A DNA stretch of 23,699 nucleotides from a virus. This document shows positions 1 through 6,577 of this stretch, piece by piece; position 1 is the stretch's first letter, and each line of letters opens with the position of its first letter. Where the stretch lies: IMG/VR virus record IMGVR_UViG_3300027782_000365, positions 1-23,699 of that record; one strand, 5' to 3'. The notes under the pieces were generated by a model. The model was not told the DNA's origin. It was given only the letters and a program-made list of their open reading frames with translations, and searched no databases. A program made the position numbers and the translations under genes.

Positions 1-50
1 TGTGTATACCTAATCAAACGACGACCTGTGTATACCTAATCAAACGACGA
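1..50 (+). repeat. Tandem duplication of a gene leader
   Basis: A 24-nt unit beginning TGTGTATACC and ending AACGACGA occurs twice in tandem with a 26-nt period (1-24 and 27-50). The second copy runs into the AAAGGA ribosome-binding site of the gene at 63. The unit contains the ACGACGA part of the leader box found before many genes here. It reads as a local duplication of a 5' leader. TGTGTATAC could be a degenerate -10, but it does not match the promoter core found elsewhere in the window. Confidence 0.85.
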
Positions 51-62
51 AAGGAATACCCA

Positions 63-233
63 ATGATAGAACGCAACGAACGATTTGATGATTCAATAAA
101 TGACATCAGTGGTCCTGTAGTTATTCTAGGACTAACATTTGATGCAGCAGACATCCTTTACAAGTGTGACCCAATTGCATATCGCGTTTACTCAGCAGAT
201 TTTGATGATGCGATGGAAGAGGAATACGCATGA
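63..233 (+). CDS. Small conserved phage protein (56 aa), unknown function
   Basis: The ATG follows a clear ACGAAAGGA ribosome-binding box. The protein is acidic, with the stretches GPVVILGLTF and ADILYKCDPIAYR. It resembles small proteins of unknown role that recur in actinobacteriophage accessory arms (recognised by wording, not by search). The stop overlaps the next start as ATGA, so the two genes are probably translationally coupled. It is too short for a 60-residue ORF cutoff. No catalytic motif is visible. Confidence 0.75.
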   Translation: MIERNERFDDSINDISGPVVILGLTFDAADILYKCDPIAYRVYSADFDDAMEEEYA

Positions 234-385
234 ACGACAGAAACTGGGAAGAGATCTACGAGGCTATCCTGAAGGATATTGTCTACGTAGTTGAAGGTAA
301 CAGAGCTGACTATGAGAAAATCGAATTCATTACCTCGATACTCGTGAGTAACGACTTTATGGAGAAGCCTCCGCTCTATTCTTAA
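230..385 (+). CDS. Small hypothetical protein (51 aa)
   Basis: It starts in an ATGA overlap with the upstream gene and is mostly helical in character (NWEEIYEAILKDIVYVVEGN). It ends just before the first copy of the repeated promoter at 392. No domain is recognised. Support comes from the tight coupling, the uninterrupted frame and the promoter starting immediately after the stop. Confidence 0.65.
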   Translation: MNDRNWEEIYEAILKDIVYVVEGNRADYEKIEFITSILVSNDFMEKPPLYS

Positions 386-391
386 ATCCTG

Positions 392-404
392 CCTGATATA
401 ATTA
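392..404 (+). promoter_or_regulatory. Repeated phage promoter, copy 1
   Basis: Core CCTGATATAATTA with -10 TATAAT at 397-402 and an extended TG. The predicted start is near 409. It serves the gene at 433 through an ACGACGAAAGGA leader. Confidence 0.85.
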
Positions 405-432
405 TCCAGTACCAACGACGAAAGGACACCCA

Positions 433-891
433 ATGCAGACTACAGCAGTCGCAGGAAAAGCACTATATCTAGAGTTGCGCAGTGGCGATTACACTACTCA
501 ACTTATATTGACGCCTGAAGGTTTCACAACCTCAAACAAACTCGTCCCGTTGACGCTTTATCGTCGCAGGATCAGTAAGGTTCAACCTCGAAAGACTTGG
601 AAGCAGATATCTGCTAACCAATCTCCAGAGTGTGATTCAATGGGTAAGATCGCTCAATACTCAATTGAACAGGCAAACCTTGTGGCACGAGACAAAGTCT
701 CATTCACAGATTCCCTATTCAACCAACTAGTCAACAATGGCTGGGTTGTCTACAAGCAACCAATCGTGGTGGAGGTTACTCCAGAAGATCTCGATGACGT
801 GCGTCTAGGCAAGACACCATACAAGATTCTAGGTCGAATTACACGTTGCCGTAGGACCTTAGGGTTCGGCGAAGCGTTATTCGTTTCCTGA
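433..891 (+). CDS. Hypothetical protein (152 aa)
   Basis: The ATG follows the standard CGACGAAAGGACACCCA leader. The N-terminal half has alternating beta-like stretches (KALYLELRSGDYTTQLIL); the C-terminal part is basic and hydrophobic. The middle (residues about 50-100) is polar and helical. No family is recognised. It forms a monocistronic cassette between promoter copies 1 and 2, directly upstream of the MoxR/VWA pair. A specific function cannot be assigned. Confidence 0.8.
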   Translation: MQTTAVAGKALYLELRSGDYTTQLILTPEGFTTSNKLVPLTLYRRRISKVQPRKTWKQISANQSPECDSMGKIAQYSIEQANLVARDKVSFTDSLFNQLVNNGWVVYKQPIVVEVTPEDLDDVRLGKTPYKILGRITRCRRTLGFGEALFVS

Positions 892-904
892 CCTGATATA
901 ATTA
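892..904 (+). promoter_or_regulatory. Repeated phage promoter, copy 2
   Basis: Core CCTGATATAATTA, with -10 at 897-902 one base after the stop of the upstream gene. The predicted start is near 909. It drives the MoxR-like ATPase at 938. Confidence 0.85.
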
Positions 905-937
905 GACACGCAATACCCAACGACGAAAGGACACCCA

Positions 938-1921
938 ATGTCTACACTTACGATAGATTACGACAAGCTCCACCCAGGGCTTGCAGAGATCTTATCTAGT
1001 GCTGCGTCATCAAGCGTCAATGCTGAGATGAGTGCAAAGCTAGATGCTTTCATGCCGGCACCAGGTAAGGCTACTGCCCGAACTGCTGTCACAAAGAAAG
1101 TTGTTCCTATGATCTCACCAGATTCACTTACTGCCGATGAGAAGTATCTACGTCCAAATGGCGAGTGGTACTACACACGTCAGTGGGGCGAACACCACGA
1201 TGTAGCAGTACTACGCAAGGCGCGCGAGGACAAGCAATTCATTCTTCTCTATGGCGCTCCAGGTTGTGGTAAGACTGCACTTGTCCAAGCATCATTCGAT
1301 GACTTCGAAACAATTCTTGGTACAGGCGACACAGAGATCGCCGACTTCATTGGTGGATATATCCAAACTCCTTCAGGTGGATTCGAGTGGGTCGATGGTC
1401 CACTCCTAAAAGCTGCGGAGCGTGGTGTACCACTTCTAATTGATGAGGTAGGTCTCGTTGATCCAAAGGTTATGTCTGTTGTCTATTCATTCATGGATGG
1501 CACTGGCACCTATGCAGTTACTGCAAACCCAGAGCGTGGCATAGTAAAAGCTAAACCTGGGTTCTATGTAATCGCTGCAACCAACCCAAACGCTCCTGGA
1601 GTTCGACTTTCAGAAGCGCTTCTATCTCGATTTACTATTCATGCCGAGATGACAACAGACTGGAGTCTTGCTCGCAAGTTGGGCGCTCCTTCAACAATTG
1701 TCACTGCTGCTCAAAACCTAGCAAAGAAGCAGCAAACAGGAGAAGTCTCCTGGGCACCACAGATGCGTGAACTCCTTGGGTTCCGTGATCTTGTGAAAAG
1801 TTTCGGCACAAAGTTCGCAATCGCGAACTTACTCGCTGCAGCACCTGAACTCGACCGCCCCGTCGTAGCGGACGTGTTCACTAGGGTGTTCGGCGAAGAG
1901 TGCCGTCCAGCCAAGATCTAA
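938..1921 (+). CDS. MoxR/CobS-like AAA+ ATPase
   Basis: A 327-aa AAA+ ATPase. Visible motifs are Walker A GAPGCGKT (106-113), Walker B LLIDE (166-170), a sensor-1-like ATNPN (214-218) and an arginine-finger-like SRF (230-232). MoxR/CobS-type ATPases remodel or insert metal into partner proteins and are typically encoded next to a VWA-domain partner. The next gene is exactly such a partner, which supports a two-component ATPase-VWA machine. An N-terminal extension of about 80 residues precedes the ATPase core. It has its own promoter at 892 and is followed by a hairpin at 1939-1965. The phage substrate is unknown. A literal cobalt-chelatase role is unlikely because no cobalamin genes are present. 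Confidence 0.93.
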   Translation: MSTLTIDYDKLHPGLAEILSSAASSSVNAEMSAKLDAFMPAPGKATARTAVTKKVVPMISPDSLTADEKYLRPNGEWYYTRQWGEHHDVAVLRKAREDKQFILLYGAPGCGKTALVQASFDDFETILGTGDTEIADFIGGYIQTPSGGFEWVDGPLLKAAERGVPLLIDEVGLVDPKVMSVVYSFMDGTGTYAVTANPERGIVKAKPGFYVIAATNPNAPGVRLSEALLSRFTIHAEMTTDWSLARKLGAPSTIVTAAQNLAKKQQTGEVSWAPQMRELLGFRDLVKSFGTKFAIANLLAAAPELDRPVVADVFTRVFGEECRPAKI

Positions 1922-1938
1922 ACAATCCTGGCACCGGA

Positions 1939-1965
1939 AGGGTGGGCTCATTGGGTGCCCACCCT
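1939..1965 (+). terminator. Hairpin terminator after the MoxR-like gene
   Basis: A perfect 9-bp stem, AGGGTGGGC with GCCCACCCT, and a 9-nt loop. The tail is only weakly T-rich, as is common in actinobacterial systems. It lies between the ATPase stop and promoter copy 3. Confidence 0.7.
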
Positions 1966-1980
1966 CTCCATAACTTCTTA

Positions 1981-1993
1981 CCTGATATAATTA
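1981..1993 (+). promoter_or_regulatory. Repeated phage promoter, copy 3
   Basis: Core CCTGATATAATTA, -10 at 1986-1991, start near 1998. It drives the VWA gene at 2026, so the ATPase and VWA genes have separate promoters. Confidence 0.85.
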
Positions 1994-2025
1994 TCCTATA
2001 AGCACAAACGACGGAAGGATACCAA

Positions 2026-3813
2026 ATGGCACACATCAAGCATTCAGCAACCCGCGCTGAGGCAACTCCTATGGAGTGGCTAAAGGTTGGGTCACAGATA
2101 GGACGCCTTACCAATACGTTGGCCGGTCGCGACAACATCGTTGCATACGTTGGCCCTAACGCTGGCGATGGCGCTCCTGCAGCATTCAACCCATCACTTT
2201 CAGAAGTAGAAGTCAACTGCACCATCGCATTCGGCAAGGGCATCTTGCCAGAACAGATTGGTGACATCACAGAGCGTTCAGTTCAATATGACTGGCCACG
2301 TGCAACAGGCGCAATCCTTCACGAGGCAATGCATGCTCGCTTCTCACTATACAGTCTTCCAGAAGCAGCAAAGGTTCTTTCAAAGGAAGAGGTTCATGCA
2401 CTGATGATGCTTGAGGAATCTCGCATCGAGGCTCTAGGAGTTCAAGTACTTCCACACAATCGTGGGTTCCTCCGCGCTTGTGCTATCGACATCGTACTTG
2501 CAGATGCGTTCGAAGGTGTCAAAGGTCTTTCAACTACATCATCTGCAGCAACCCTTGCCGCACTTACACTTGCACGAATTGATGCAGACGTTCTTGAGCG
2601 ATCAGACGTTGAGTTCATCGCAGAAGAATTAGAGTTGTTCCTTGGCGAAGATCTACTAAAGGGTCTGCGTTCTATCTGGAATAGATTCCAAATGCATGAG
2701 ATGCACACAAACCCAGAACCTCTATACGAACTTGCTCGTGAATGGGCGCAGCTTGTGAAGGACGCTGCCACAGAACGTGGCGAGCCCGAGGATGGAACTC
2801 AGTCAGAAGAAGGACAAGAATTTATTAGAGTACTACTTGACGCTCTACAAGATGCAGCAGAGTCTGCATCGATTGGTGCGCAGGATGATCTAAATGATCA
2901 GCAGACTTCTGAAGAGTGGGCAGAGGAAGTGCAGGCAAAGTCTTCTGCAACAAAGGAACGCCACGACCACAAGAAGGAAGCACAGGAAGTCTTTATGAAA
3001 GGCACTGGCCCAAGCCCAGAGTCACGCACATCATCACGTTTACACGAAAGACGTATGCCTACAGGTCCAGAGCGAGCAGCAGCAGTAAAGGTTGCTCAAT
3101 TACTTGAGAAGGCAAAGTATCGCGAGCGTGATGCGCACGACATCGTCTCTCAACTTCCTCCTGGTAAGTTGCGCACCCGAGCTATCGTTCAAGGTGCGGC
3201 AGAAAAGTCTAAGGGCATCATGTCAAAGACAGAACCTTGGAAGCGCACTATTCGTAAGCACACTGATGACCCAACACTTACTGTAGGTGTGATGGTCGAC
3301 ATCTCAGGTTCTATGTCAAGTGCAATGCAACCTATGGCAGCCACTGCCTGGGTTATGTCTGAGGCCGCCAAGCGAGTTCAAGCACGTTGTGCAATGGTCT
3401 ACTATGGACAGGACGTGTTCCCTACACTAAAGCCAGGGCAAAGTCTTTCAGAGGTAACTGTTTACACTGCACCTGATGGAACTGAAAAGTTCAACAAAGC
3501 ATTCAAGGCACTCGATGGTTCTCTAAATCTTCTGCATGGCACTGGCGCTCGCCTACTTGTAGTTGTGAGTGATGGTTGCTATACAGGTGAAGAGATCGAG
3601 AAAGCTAAGCGTTGGATACGTCGTTGCCACGAAACTGGAGTAGCAGTTCTCTGGTTGCCGATGGGTCCAAGAGATTACTACGCAGAAGATATCATCAAAG
3701 GTACTGATGCGGTGATGCTTGCAGATGTAAATGATCCAGCGAAGGCTGCACTGGAAATCGGCAGAGCAGCAGCGAAAGCACTTGAGAAAGTGACTTCACG
3801 AACTGCAGCATAA
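2026..3813 (+). CDS. Metallopeptidase-like (DUF2201-type) plus VWA protein, CobT-like
   Basis: A 595-aa, two-part protein. The N-terminal part carries HEAMH (99-103) followed about 27 residues later by EESRIE (130-135), the arrangement of an HExxH zinc site with a downstream acidic ligand. This matches the putative metallopeptidase domain of DUF2201/CobT-like proteins. A charged, low-complexity linker (about 250-330) leads to a C-terminal von Willebrand A domain with the MIDAS motif DISGS (425-429) and a second conserved aspartate near 516 (VSDG). It sits directly after a MoxR-like ATPase, its expected partner. RBS GGAAGGA precedes the ATG. Proteolytic activity is inferred, because the motif could be structural. 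Confidence 0.92.
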   Translation: MAHIKHSATRAEATPMEWLKVGSQIGRLTNTLAGRDNIVAYVGPNAGDGAPAAFNPSLSEVEVNCTIAFGKGILPEQIGDITERSVQYDWPRATGAILHEAMHARFSLYSLPEAAKVLSKEEVHALMMLEESRIEALGVQVLPHNRGFLRACAIDIVLADAFEGVKGLSTTSSAATLAALTLARIDADVLERSDVEFIAEELELFLGEDLLKGLRSIWNRFQMHEMHTNPEPLYELAREWAQLVKDAATERGEPEDGTQSEEGQEFIRVLLDALQDAAESASIGAQDDLNDQQTSEEWAEEVQAKSSATKERHDHKKEAQEVFMKGTGPSPESRTSSRLHERRMPTGPERAAAVKVAQLLEKAKYRERDAHDIVSQLPPGKLRTRAIVQGAAEKSKGIMSKTEPWKRTIRKHTDDPTLTVGVMVDISGSMSSAMQPMAATAWVMSEAAKRVQARCAMVYYGQDVFPTLKPGQSLSEVTVYTAPDGTEKFNKAFKALDGSLNLLHGTGARLLVVVSDGCYTGEEIEKAKRWIRRCHETGVAVLWLPMGPRDYYAEDIIKGTDAVMLADVNDPAKAALEIGRAAAKALEKVTSRTAA

Positions 3814-3820
3814 ATAGAAT

Positions 3821-3884
3821 CCGGAGTGCTTGGTTCTTCCGTCAGATTATCCAAGTGCTCCGGTCCAAAATTCCAATGACGGAA
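3821..3884 (+). promoter_or_regulatory. Structured leader, possible pseudoknot
   Basis: Stem 1 pairs CCGGAGTGCTTGG (3821-3833) with CCAAGTGCTCCGG (3851-3863): 13 pairs including two G-U. Its loop carries TTCCGTCA (3837-3844), which is perfectly complementary to TGACGGAA (3877-3884) downstream, giving an H-type pseudoknot topology. The second arm ends 6 nt before the GAAAGGA ribosome-binding site of the gene at 3903. This intergenic segment has no copy of the repeated promoter. Stem 1 alone may be an intercistronic terminator. Confidence 0.55.
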
Positions 3885-3902
3885 TCTAACGAAAGGAACG
3901 AC

Positions 3903-4148
3903 ATGAGTATCACAGCGACACTCTTGAAGAACAAAGCTCCACAGTCGGCTTGGCTAATATCAGTCAAGTACGACGTCACAGGTGAGTCACGTCACGCAGC
4001 TAGGACAAGCCTAGGTGCCGCTAAGAAGGCCGCGGTTGAGTTAGCCAATAGTCTGGGCGACCTATCACGTTCGCGCCTTCCTTGGGTCGAGGACGAGTCG
4101 CAGAAGGCTGATGGCGTTCAGTACTTCAGAGCGGACGTCGAAGACTAG
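3903..4148 (+). CDS. Hypothetical protein (81 aa)
   Basis: Start chosen at 3903 because GAAAGGA (3891-3897) is correctly spaced. An in-frame ATG at 3876 lies inside the proposed pseudoknot and has no RBS. The sequence suggests a small alpha/beta protein (AWLISVKYDVTG, then a basic helix rich in alanine and lysine). No family is recognised. It probably depends on read-through from the VWA gene, since there is no promoter copy in the gap. Confidence 0.75.
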   Translation: MSITATLLKNKAPQSAWLISVKYDVTGESRHAARTSLGAAKKAAVELANSLGDLSRSRLPWVEDESQKADGVQYFRADVED

Positions 4149-4154
4149 TTCCTG

Positions 4155-4167
4155 CCTGATATAATTA
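4155..4167 (+). promoter_or_regulatory. Repeated phage promoter, copy 4
   Basis: Core CCTGATATAATTA, -10 at 4160-4165, start near 4172. It drives the operon beginning at 4243. Confidence 0.85.
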
Positions 4168-4175
4168 GACTAGTG

Positions 4176-4214
4176 GTGCAGGGGGTTCCAGAATACGGAT
4201 CCGGCCTCCTGCAC
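4176..4214 (+). promoter_or_regulatory. 5' leader hairpin
   Basis: GTGCAGGGGG (4176-4185) pairs with CCTCCTGCAC (4205-4214): 10 pairs with one G-U and a 19-nt loop. It begins about 4 nt from the predicted transcript start, leaving the RBS at about 4226 free. Confidence 0.6.
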
Positions 4215-4242
4215 TACACCTAACAACGACGGAAGGAAACCA

Positions 4243-4470
4243 ATGACATACGACGCATACATCAAAAAAGAATGGGGCTCGCTTATCGGGCGCACCATCA
4301 CCGGCGTTCGTGAAATGACGGACGGCGAGGTAGAAGATTTTGGTTGGGAACACGGTGGCGGTTCGCTACCAGTAGTGTTCACACTTGACAACGGCTTGGG
4401 TTTCGTACCTAGCCAGGACCCAGAAGGAAACGGGCCAGGACACATCTTCGTAGAGAAGATGATTCGATAA
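4243..4470 (+). CDS. Conserved phage hypothetical protein (75 aa)
   Basis: The ATG follows a CGACGGAAGGA box. Its wording (GRTITGVREMTD, then VVFTLDNG..FVPSQDPEGNGPG) resembles a small family common in actinobacteriophages, probably a compact beta fold with a conserved C-terminal GNGPG. The function is unknown. First gene of a three-gene operon; its stop overlaps the next start as TAATG. Confidence 0.82.
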   Translation: MTYDAYIKKEWGSLIGRTITGVREMTDGEVEDFGWEHGGGSLPVVFTLDNGLGFVPSQDPEGNGPGHIFVEKMIR

Positions 4471-4634
4471 TGGCGACCACGATACACGCAGGCGATTGCC
4501 TCAACGGGTGTGACACCTGCAGAGAAAACTATCACAACGGCAGCCCTGACGTATTCCATTTGTACGATGAAGACTCTATTCTTGGAGACGCTTATTATTG
4601 CAACCTGTGCAATGAATTACTCCAGGTAGGGTGA
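4470..4634 (+). CDS. Small zinc-ribbon protein (54 aa)
   Basis: It begins in a TAATG overlap with the upstream stop. Cysteines at 10, 14 and 17 and a CxxC at 44/47 (CNLC) suggest a small zinc-binding ribbon. It is one of about a dozen small Cys-rich proteins in this window. It is probably made by translational coupling. Partner or nucleic-acid target unknown. Confidence 0.72.
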   Translation: MATTIHAGDCLNGCDTCRENYHNGSPDVFHLYDEDSILGDAYYCNLCNELLQVG

Positions 4635-4639
4635 CGGGC

Positions 4640-5047
4640 ATGAATCTTGAAGGCAAGGACCTACTGTCCCTTAGCGCCTTAGGTCGGTTCGTTGATGAAC
4701 GGCTTGCAGGCTTCACCATAGAGCTGGATGAGATGACGGGCGAGGTTATCATACGCTCAGGCTTGACCATCGACAACGATGGACTATTCGTCCCGCTGGT
4801 AATACAGTCAGACGACCCTAGACTGGAAGCTCCCTTTGACCGTGATGAGACGGGGCAATTCGTAAAGCCTAAGGAGTACAGGACGTGGATTGCAAGCCCG
4901 AACGGAGACTGGTGGGATGGAACGCATGCCCCTGTGACAGTTCACGTTGTACACGAGTACGAGCTACCTGAAGACATCGAGGTCGAAGGCGACAAGTTTG
5001 AAGACGTGATTATGGAGTATGGAACTGAAGTAGAGATTCCTACCTGA
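4640..5047 (+). CDS. Hypothetical protein (135 aa)
   Basis: Start placed at ATG 4640, with GGTAGGG upstream; a GTG at 4631 overlapping the previous stop is the alternative. The protein is acidic with beta-rich stretches (FTIELDEMTGEVIIRSG, VTVHVVHEYELP). The stop TGA (5045-5047) is the TGA of the promoter core starting at 5043, so gene end and promoter overlap. No family is recognised. Confidence 0.8.
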   Translation: MNLEGKDLLSLSALGRFVDERLAGFTIELDEMTGEVIIRSGLTIDNDGLFVPLVIQSDDPRLEAPFDRDETGQFVKPKEYRTWIASPNGDWWDGTHAPVTVHVVHEYELPEDIEVEGDKFEDVIMEYGTEVEIPT

Positions 5048-5055
5048 TATAATTA
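5043..5055 (+). promoter_or_regulatory. Repeated phage promoter, copy 5
   Basis: Core CCTGATATAATTA, -10 at 5048-5053, start near 5060. It provides the stop codon of the upstream gene and drives the gene pair at 5085 and 5207. Confidence 0.85.
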
Positions 5056-5084
5056 CACCTAACACAACGACGAAAGGAAAACAG

Positions 5085-5210
5085 ATGAATCTTGAAACTG
5101 TCAATACAGAAGATCTCATCGCCGAGCTAATTAGCCGCGGTGAAACAGAGACTGATAACGAAGGCCAGTACATTGTGTACACCGGAGTTTATGAAAAGGC
5201 ATCAGCATGA
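5085..5210 (+). CDS. Very small acidic protein (41 aa)
   Basis: The ATG follows ACGACGAAAGGAAAACAG, a textbook leader here, and the stop overlaps the next start as ATGA. It is acidic, with an N-terminal helix (TEDLIAELISRGE). It could be a functional microprotein or a leader peptide for the next gene. No domain is seen. Confidence 0.65.
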   Translation: MNLETVNTEDLIAELISRGETETDNEGQYIVYTGVYEKASA

Positions 5211-5434
5211 CGACAGTCGCAGACACAATAAAAAGCTTGATGGAACTCGACCCAAACGAGGAAATCATGATTCAGTGGTTCACAAAGGAACATGCTGAAT
5301 ACATGGATGAAGAAAACCCAATCCCAAAAGAACAATGGGAAATGGCCGTGAGGTTGTTCGACAAGAATCCTCCAGGCGCTGAAGAATTCGGTCTTCAATA
5401 CTGTATTGATGAGGCCGGAGAACGCTTAGCCTAA
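5207..5434 (+). CDS. Hypothetical acidic protein (75 aa)
   Basis: It starts in an ATGA overlap. A helical, acidic protein (DTIKSLMELDPNEEIMIQWF) with no recognised domain. The stop is followed at once by a short inverted repeat (ATCAGG 5435-5440 with CCTGAT 5448-5453) whose second arm is part of the next promoter. Confidence 0.75.
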   Translation: MTTVADTIKSLMELDPNEEIMIQWFTKEHAEYMDEENPIPKEQWEMAVRLFDKNPPGAEEFGLQYCIDEAGERLA

Positions 5435-5447
5435 ATCAGGTTTCCTG

Positions 5448-5460
5448 CCTGATATAATTA
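5448..5460 (+). promoter_or_regulatory. Repeated phage promoter, copy 6
   Basis: Core CCTGATATAATTA, -10 at 5453-5458, start near 5465. It drives the gene at 5505. Confidence 0.85.
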
Positions 5461-5466
5461 TCCTAT

Positions 5467-5483
5467 CATCGGAACGCCCGATG
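5467..5483 (+). promoter_or_regulatory. 5' leader hairpin
   Basis: CATCGG (5467-5472) pairs with CCGATG (5478-5483) across a 5-nt loop, beginning about 2 nt after the predicted transcript start. Confidence 0.6.
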
Positions 5484-5504
5484 GTGAATGACGAAGGGAC
5501 ATAT

Positions 5505-5855
5505 ATGTCTACAAAGACATCATCCGCAGTCACAACAGTCACAACTGTGGCAACTGCAACTACGAAGGTTGACGTAGTCGACCTTACTGCAACAGACGCT
5601 GAAAAGGTTCTGTTCCAGTTCATCGCTGCTCGTGAAGCAATCAAAGCTCACGAGGAACAAAAGGAGAAGGCAGAAGCCCGCCTCCGTGAACTCCTAGGCA
5701 CTGCCGGAATCGGAATGATTCGTGGTGTTGAAAGATTCAAACTGCAAAACTCCAGCAACACTAAAATTGATCGGAAGGCTCTTGAAGCCGGATGGCCAGA
5801 AGCGTTTGTGGCGACTTTAGTAAAGACGCCATACGACTTCATCAAAGCACTGTAA
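5505..5855 (+). CDS. Phage protein with coiled helix and 'SSNTKIDRKAL' C-terminus, possibly recombination-associated
   Basis: Start placed at ATG 5505, behind CGAAGGGA; an earlier in-frame ATG at 5481 lies in the leader hairpin. The 116-aa protein has a Thr/Val-rich N-terminus, a charged helix (AREAIKAHEEQKEKAEARL) and a C-terminal module with SSNTKIDRKALEAGWPEAF and a final TPYDFIKAL. This layout resembles short phage proteins and C-terminal segments found with YqaJ-type exonucleases. That association comes from memory of the family, and no nuclease motif is present. A strong hairpin (5862-5885) follows. Confidence 0.82.
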   Translation: MSTKTSSAVTTVTTVATATTKVDVVDLTATDAEKVLFQFIAAREAIKAHEEQKEKAEARLRELLGTAGIGMIRGVERFKLQNSSNTKIDRKALEAGWPEAFVATLVKTPYDFIKAL

Positions 5856-5861
5856 AAGTTG

Positions 5862-5885
5862 GAGGGGAGTCGAAAGACTCCCCTC
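5862..5885 (+). terminator. GNRA-capped hairpin after the 5505 gene
   Basis: A perfect 10-bp stem, GAGGGGAGTC with GACTCCCCTC, closed by a GAAA tetraloop. There is no T-tract, so it may be an mRNA 3'-end stabiliser, or the first helix of the structured segment that follows, rather than a classic terminator. Confidence 0.65.
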
Positions 5886-6144
5886 ACAACACAGTGAGGA
5901 TTGAACGAATTCCCAGCCGACCATAATGGTTCTGCCACTGGCAGAGTACTCCAAAGAAGAGCAACTGGGATGAAGAGTTCCTTGGCGCCAATTGAGGCGT
6001 TGGGGTATGCGGCGCAGGTCGCAGTGCAAAGGGCATAGGTCTGGTCAACAGCCTACCGAACGTGAGCGGAGGAGTCGCTCTCCTCTTGTTCGGCCAGTGA
6101 GACGCAGTCCGGAGTATGCAGCTCGAGTTCAAAAGTGCACGAGG
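5886..6144 (+). ncRNA. Candidate structured non-coding RNA
   Basis: Gene-free, with stops in every forward frame, yet rich in nested pairing. TCTGCC/GGCAGA forms a hairpin at 5931-5945. CCGAAC/GTTCGG (6056-6061, 6088-6093) encloses GAGGAG/CTCCTC (6069-6074, 6080-6085), and is extended outward by CTGG (6041-6044) with CCAG (6094-6097). A long-range TACTCC (5947-5952) with GGAGTA (6111-6116) is possible. It ends in a strong terminator. No own promoter copy is visible, so it would be the 3' part of the 5505 transcript. It lacks hallmarks of tmRNA, RNase P, SRP RNA or group I introns. Confidence 0.5.
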
Positions 6145-6182
6145 TGGAGCTGGGTGTAAAAGCCCAGCTCCATTTCTTTCTT
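6145..6182 (+). terminator. Rho-independent terminator
   Basis: TGGAGCTGGG (6145-6154) pairs perfectly with CCCAGCTCCA (6163-6172) across an 8-nt loop, followed by TTTCTTTCTT. It closes the candidate RNA segment just before promoter copy 7. Confidence 0.85.
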
Positions 6183-6183
6183 A

Positions 6184-6196
6184 CCTGATATAATTA
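6184..6196 (+). promoter_or_regulatory. Repeated phage promoter, copy 7
   Basis: Core CCTGATATAATTA, -10 at 6189-6194, start near 6201. It drives the genes at 6227 and 6574. Confidence 0.85.
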
Positions 6197-6226
6197 TCCT
6201 AACGACAAAGCGATAAGGAGCACAAA

Positions 6227-6577
6227 ATGGAATTTGTACACGACGCAACAGCAGGCGGAAGCCTTATGGGTTACATCTTCGATGTAACTCGCGCAGAAAT
6301 TGAAACAGTATTTGGAAAACCAACATTTGAAGAATCAGTTGAACCATTCTCAGGAGATGGGAAACTTACTGTATCTTGGTGCCTTCGTTTTGAGGATGGA
6401 ACAGATGCAGAGATCTACGACTGGAAGAGATATGAATTGGGGACTCCAGGAATGAATGAACGCATCACTTGGAACATTGGCGGAAATAAATTCCGTGCGG
6501 TAGAACTCGTTGCTGCAGAGCTCGGAGTTACTCCAAAAAGTTCTCATGATATTCTTACTCGAGCAGGTCTCGCTTGA
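6227..6577 (+). CDS. Conserved phage hypothetical protein (116 aa)
   Basis: The ATG follows ATAAGGAGCACAAA, a strong SD. The motifs DVTRAEIETVFGKPTF, FEDGTDAEIYDWKRY and ITWNIGGN match a small family frequent in actinobacteriophages, with an acidic beta-rich core and no known catalytic residues. The stop overlaps the next start (TTGA). Function unknown. Confidence 0.85.
   Translation: MEFVHDATAGGSLMGYIFDVTRAEIETVFGKPTFEESVEPFSGDGKLTVSWCLRFEDGTDAEIYDWKRYELGTPGMNERITWNIGGNKFRAVELVAAELGVTPKSSHDILTRAGLA

Noticed and set aside
2916-3286. Plus-strand ORFs inside the VWA gene (63 and 64 codons)
   Set aside because: They lie wholly within the strongly supported 2026-3813 frame, lack RBSs and give Ser/Arg-rich, shadow-type translations.
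938-3813. Cobalt chelatase (CobS/CobT) function
   Set aside because: CobS/CobT similarity is at the level of the MoxR-VWA families. No cobalamin genes are present, and the phage context makes a literal chelatase role unlikely.
5886-6144. Group I intron, tmRNA or decayed coding gene
   Set aside because: No recognisable P/Q/R/S elements, tag ORF or tRNA-like ends, and stops occur in all forward frames from the first bases.
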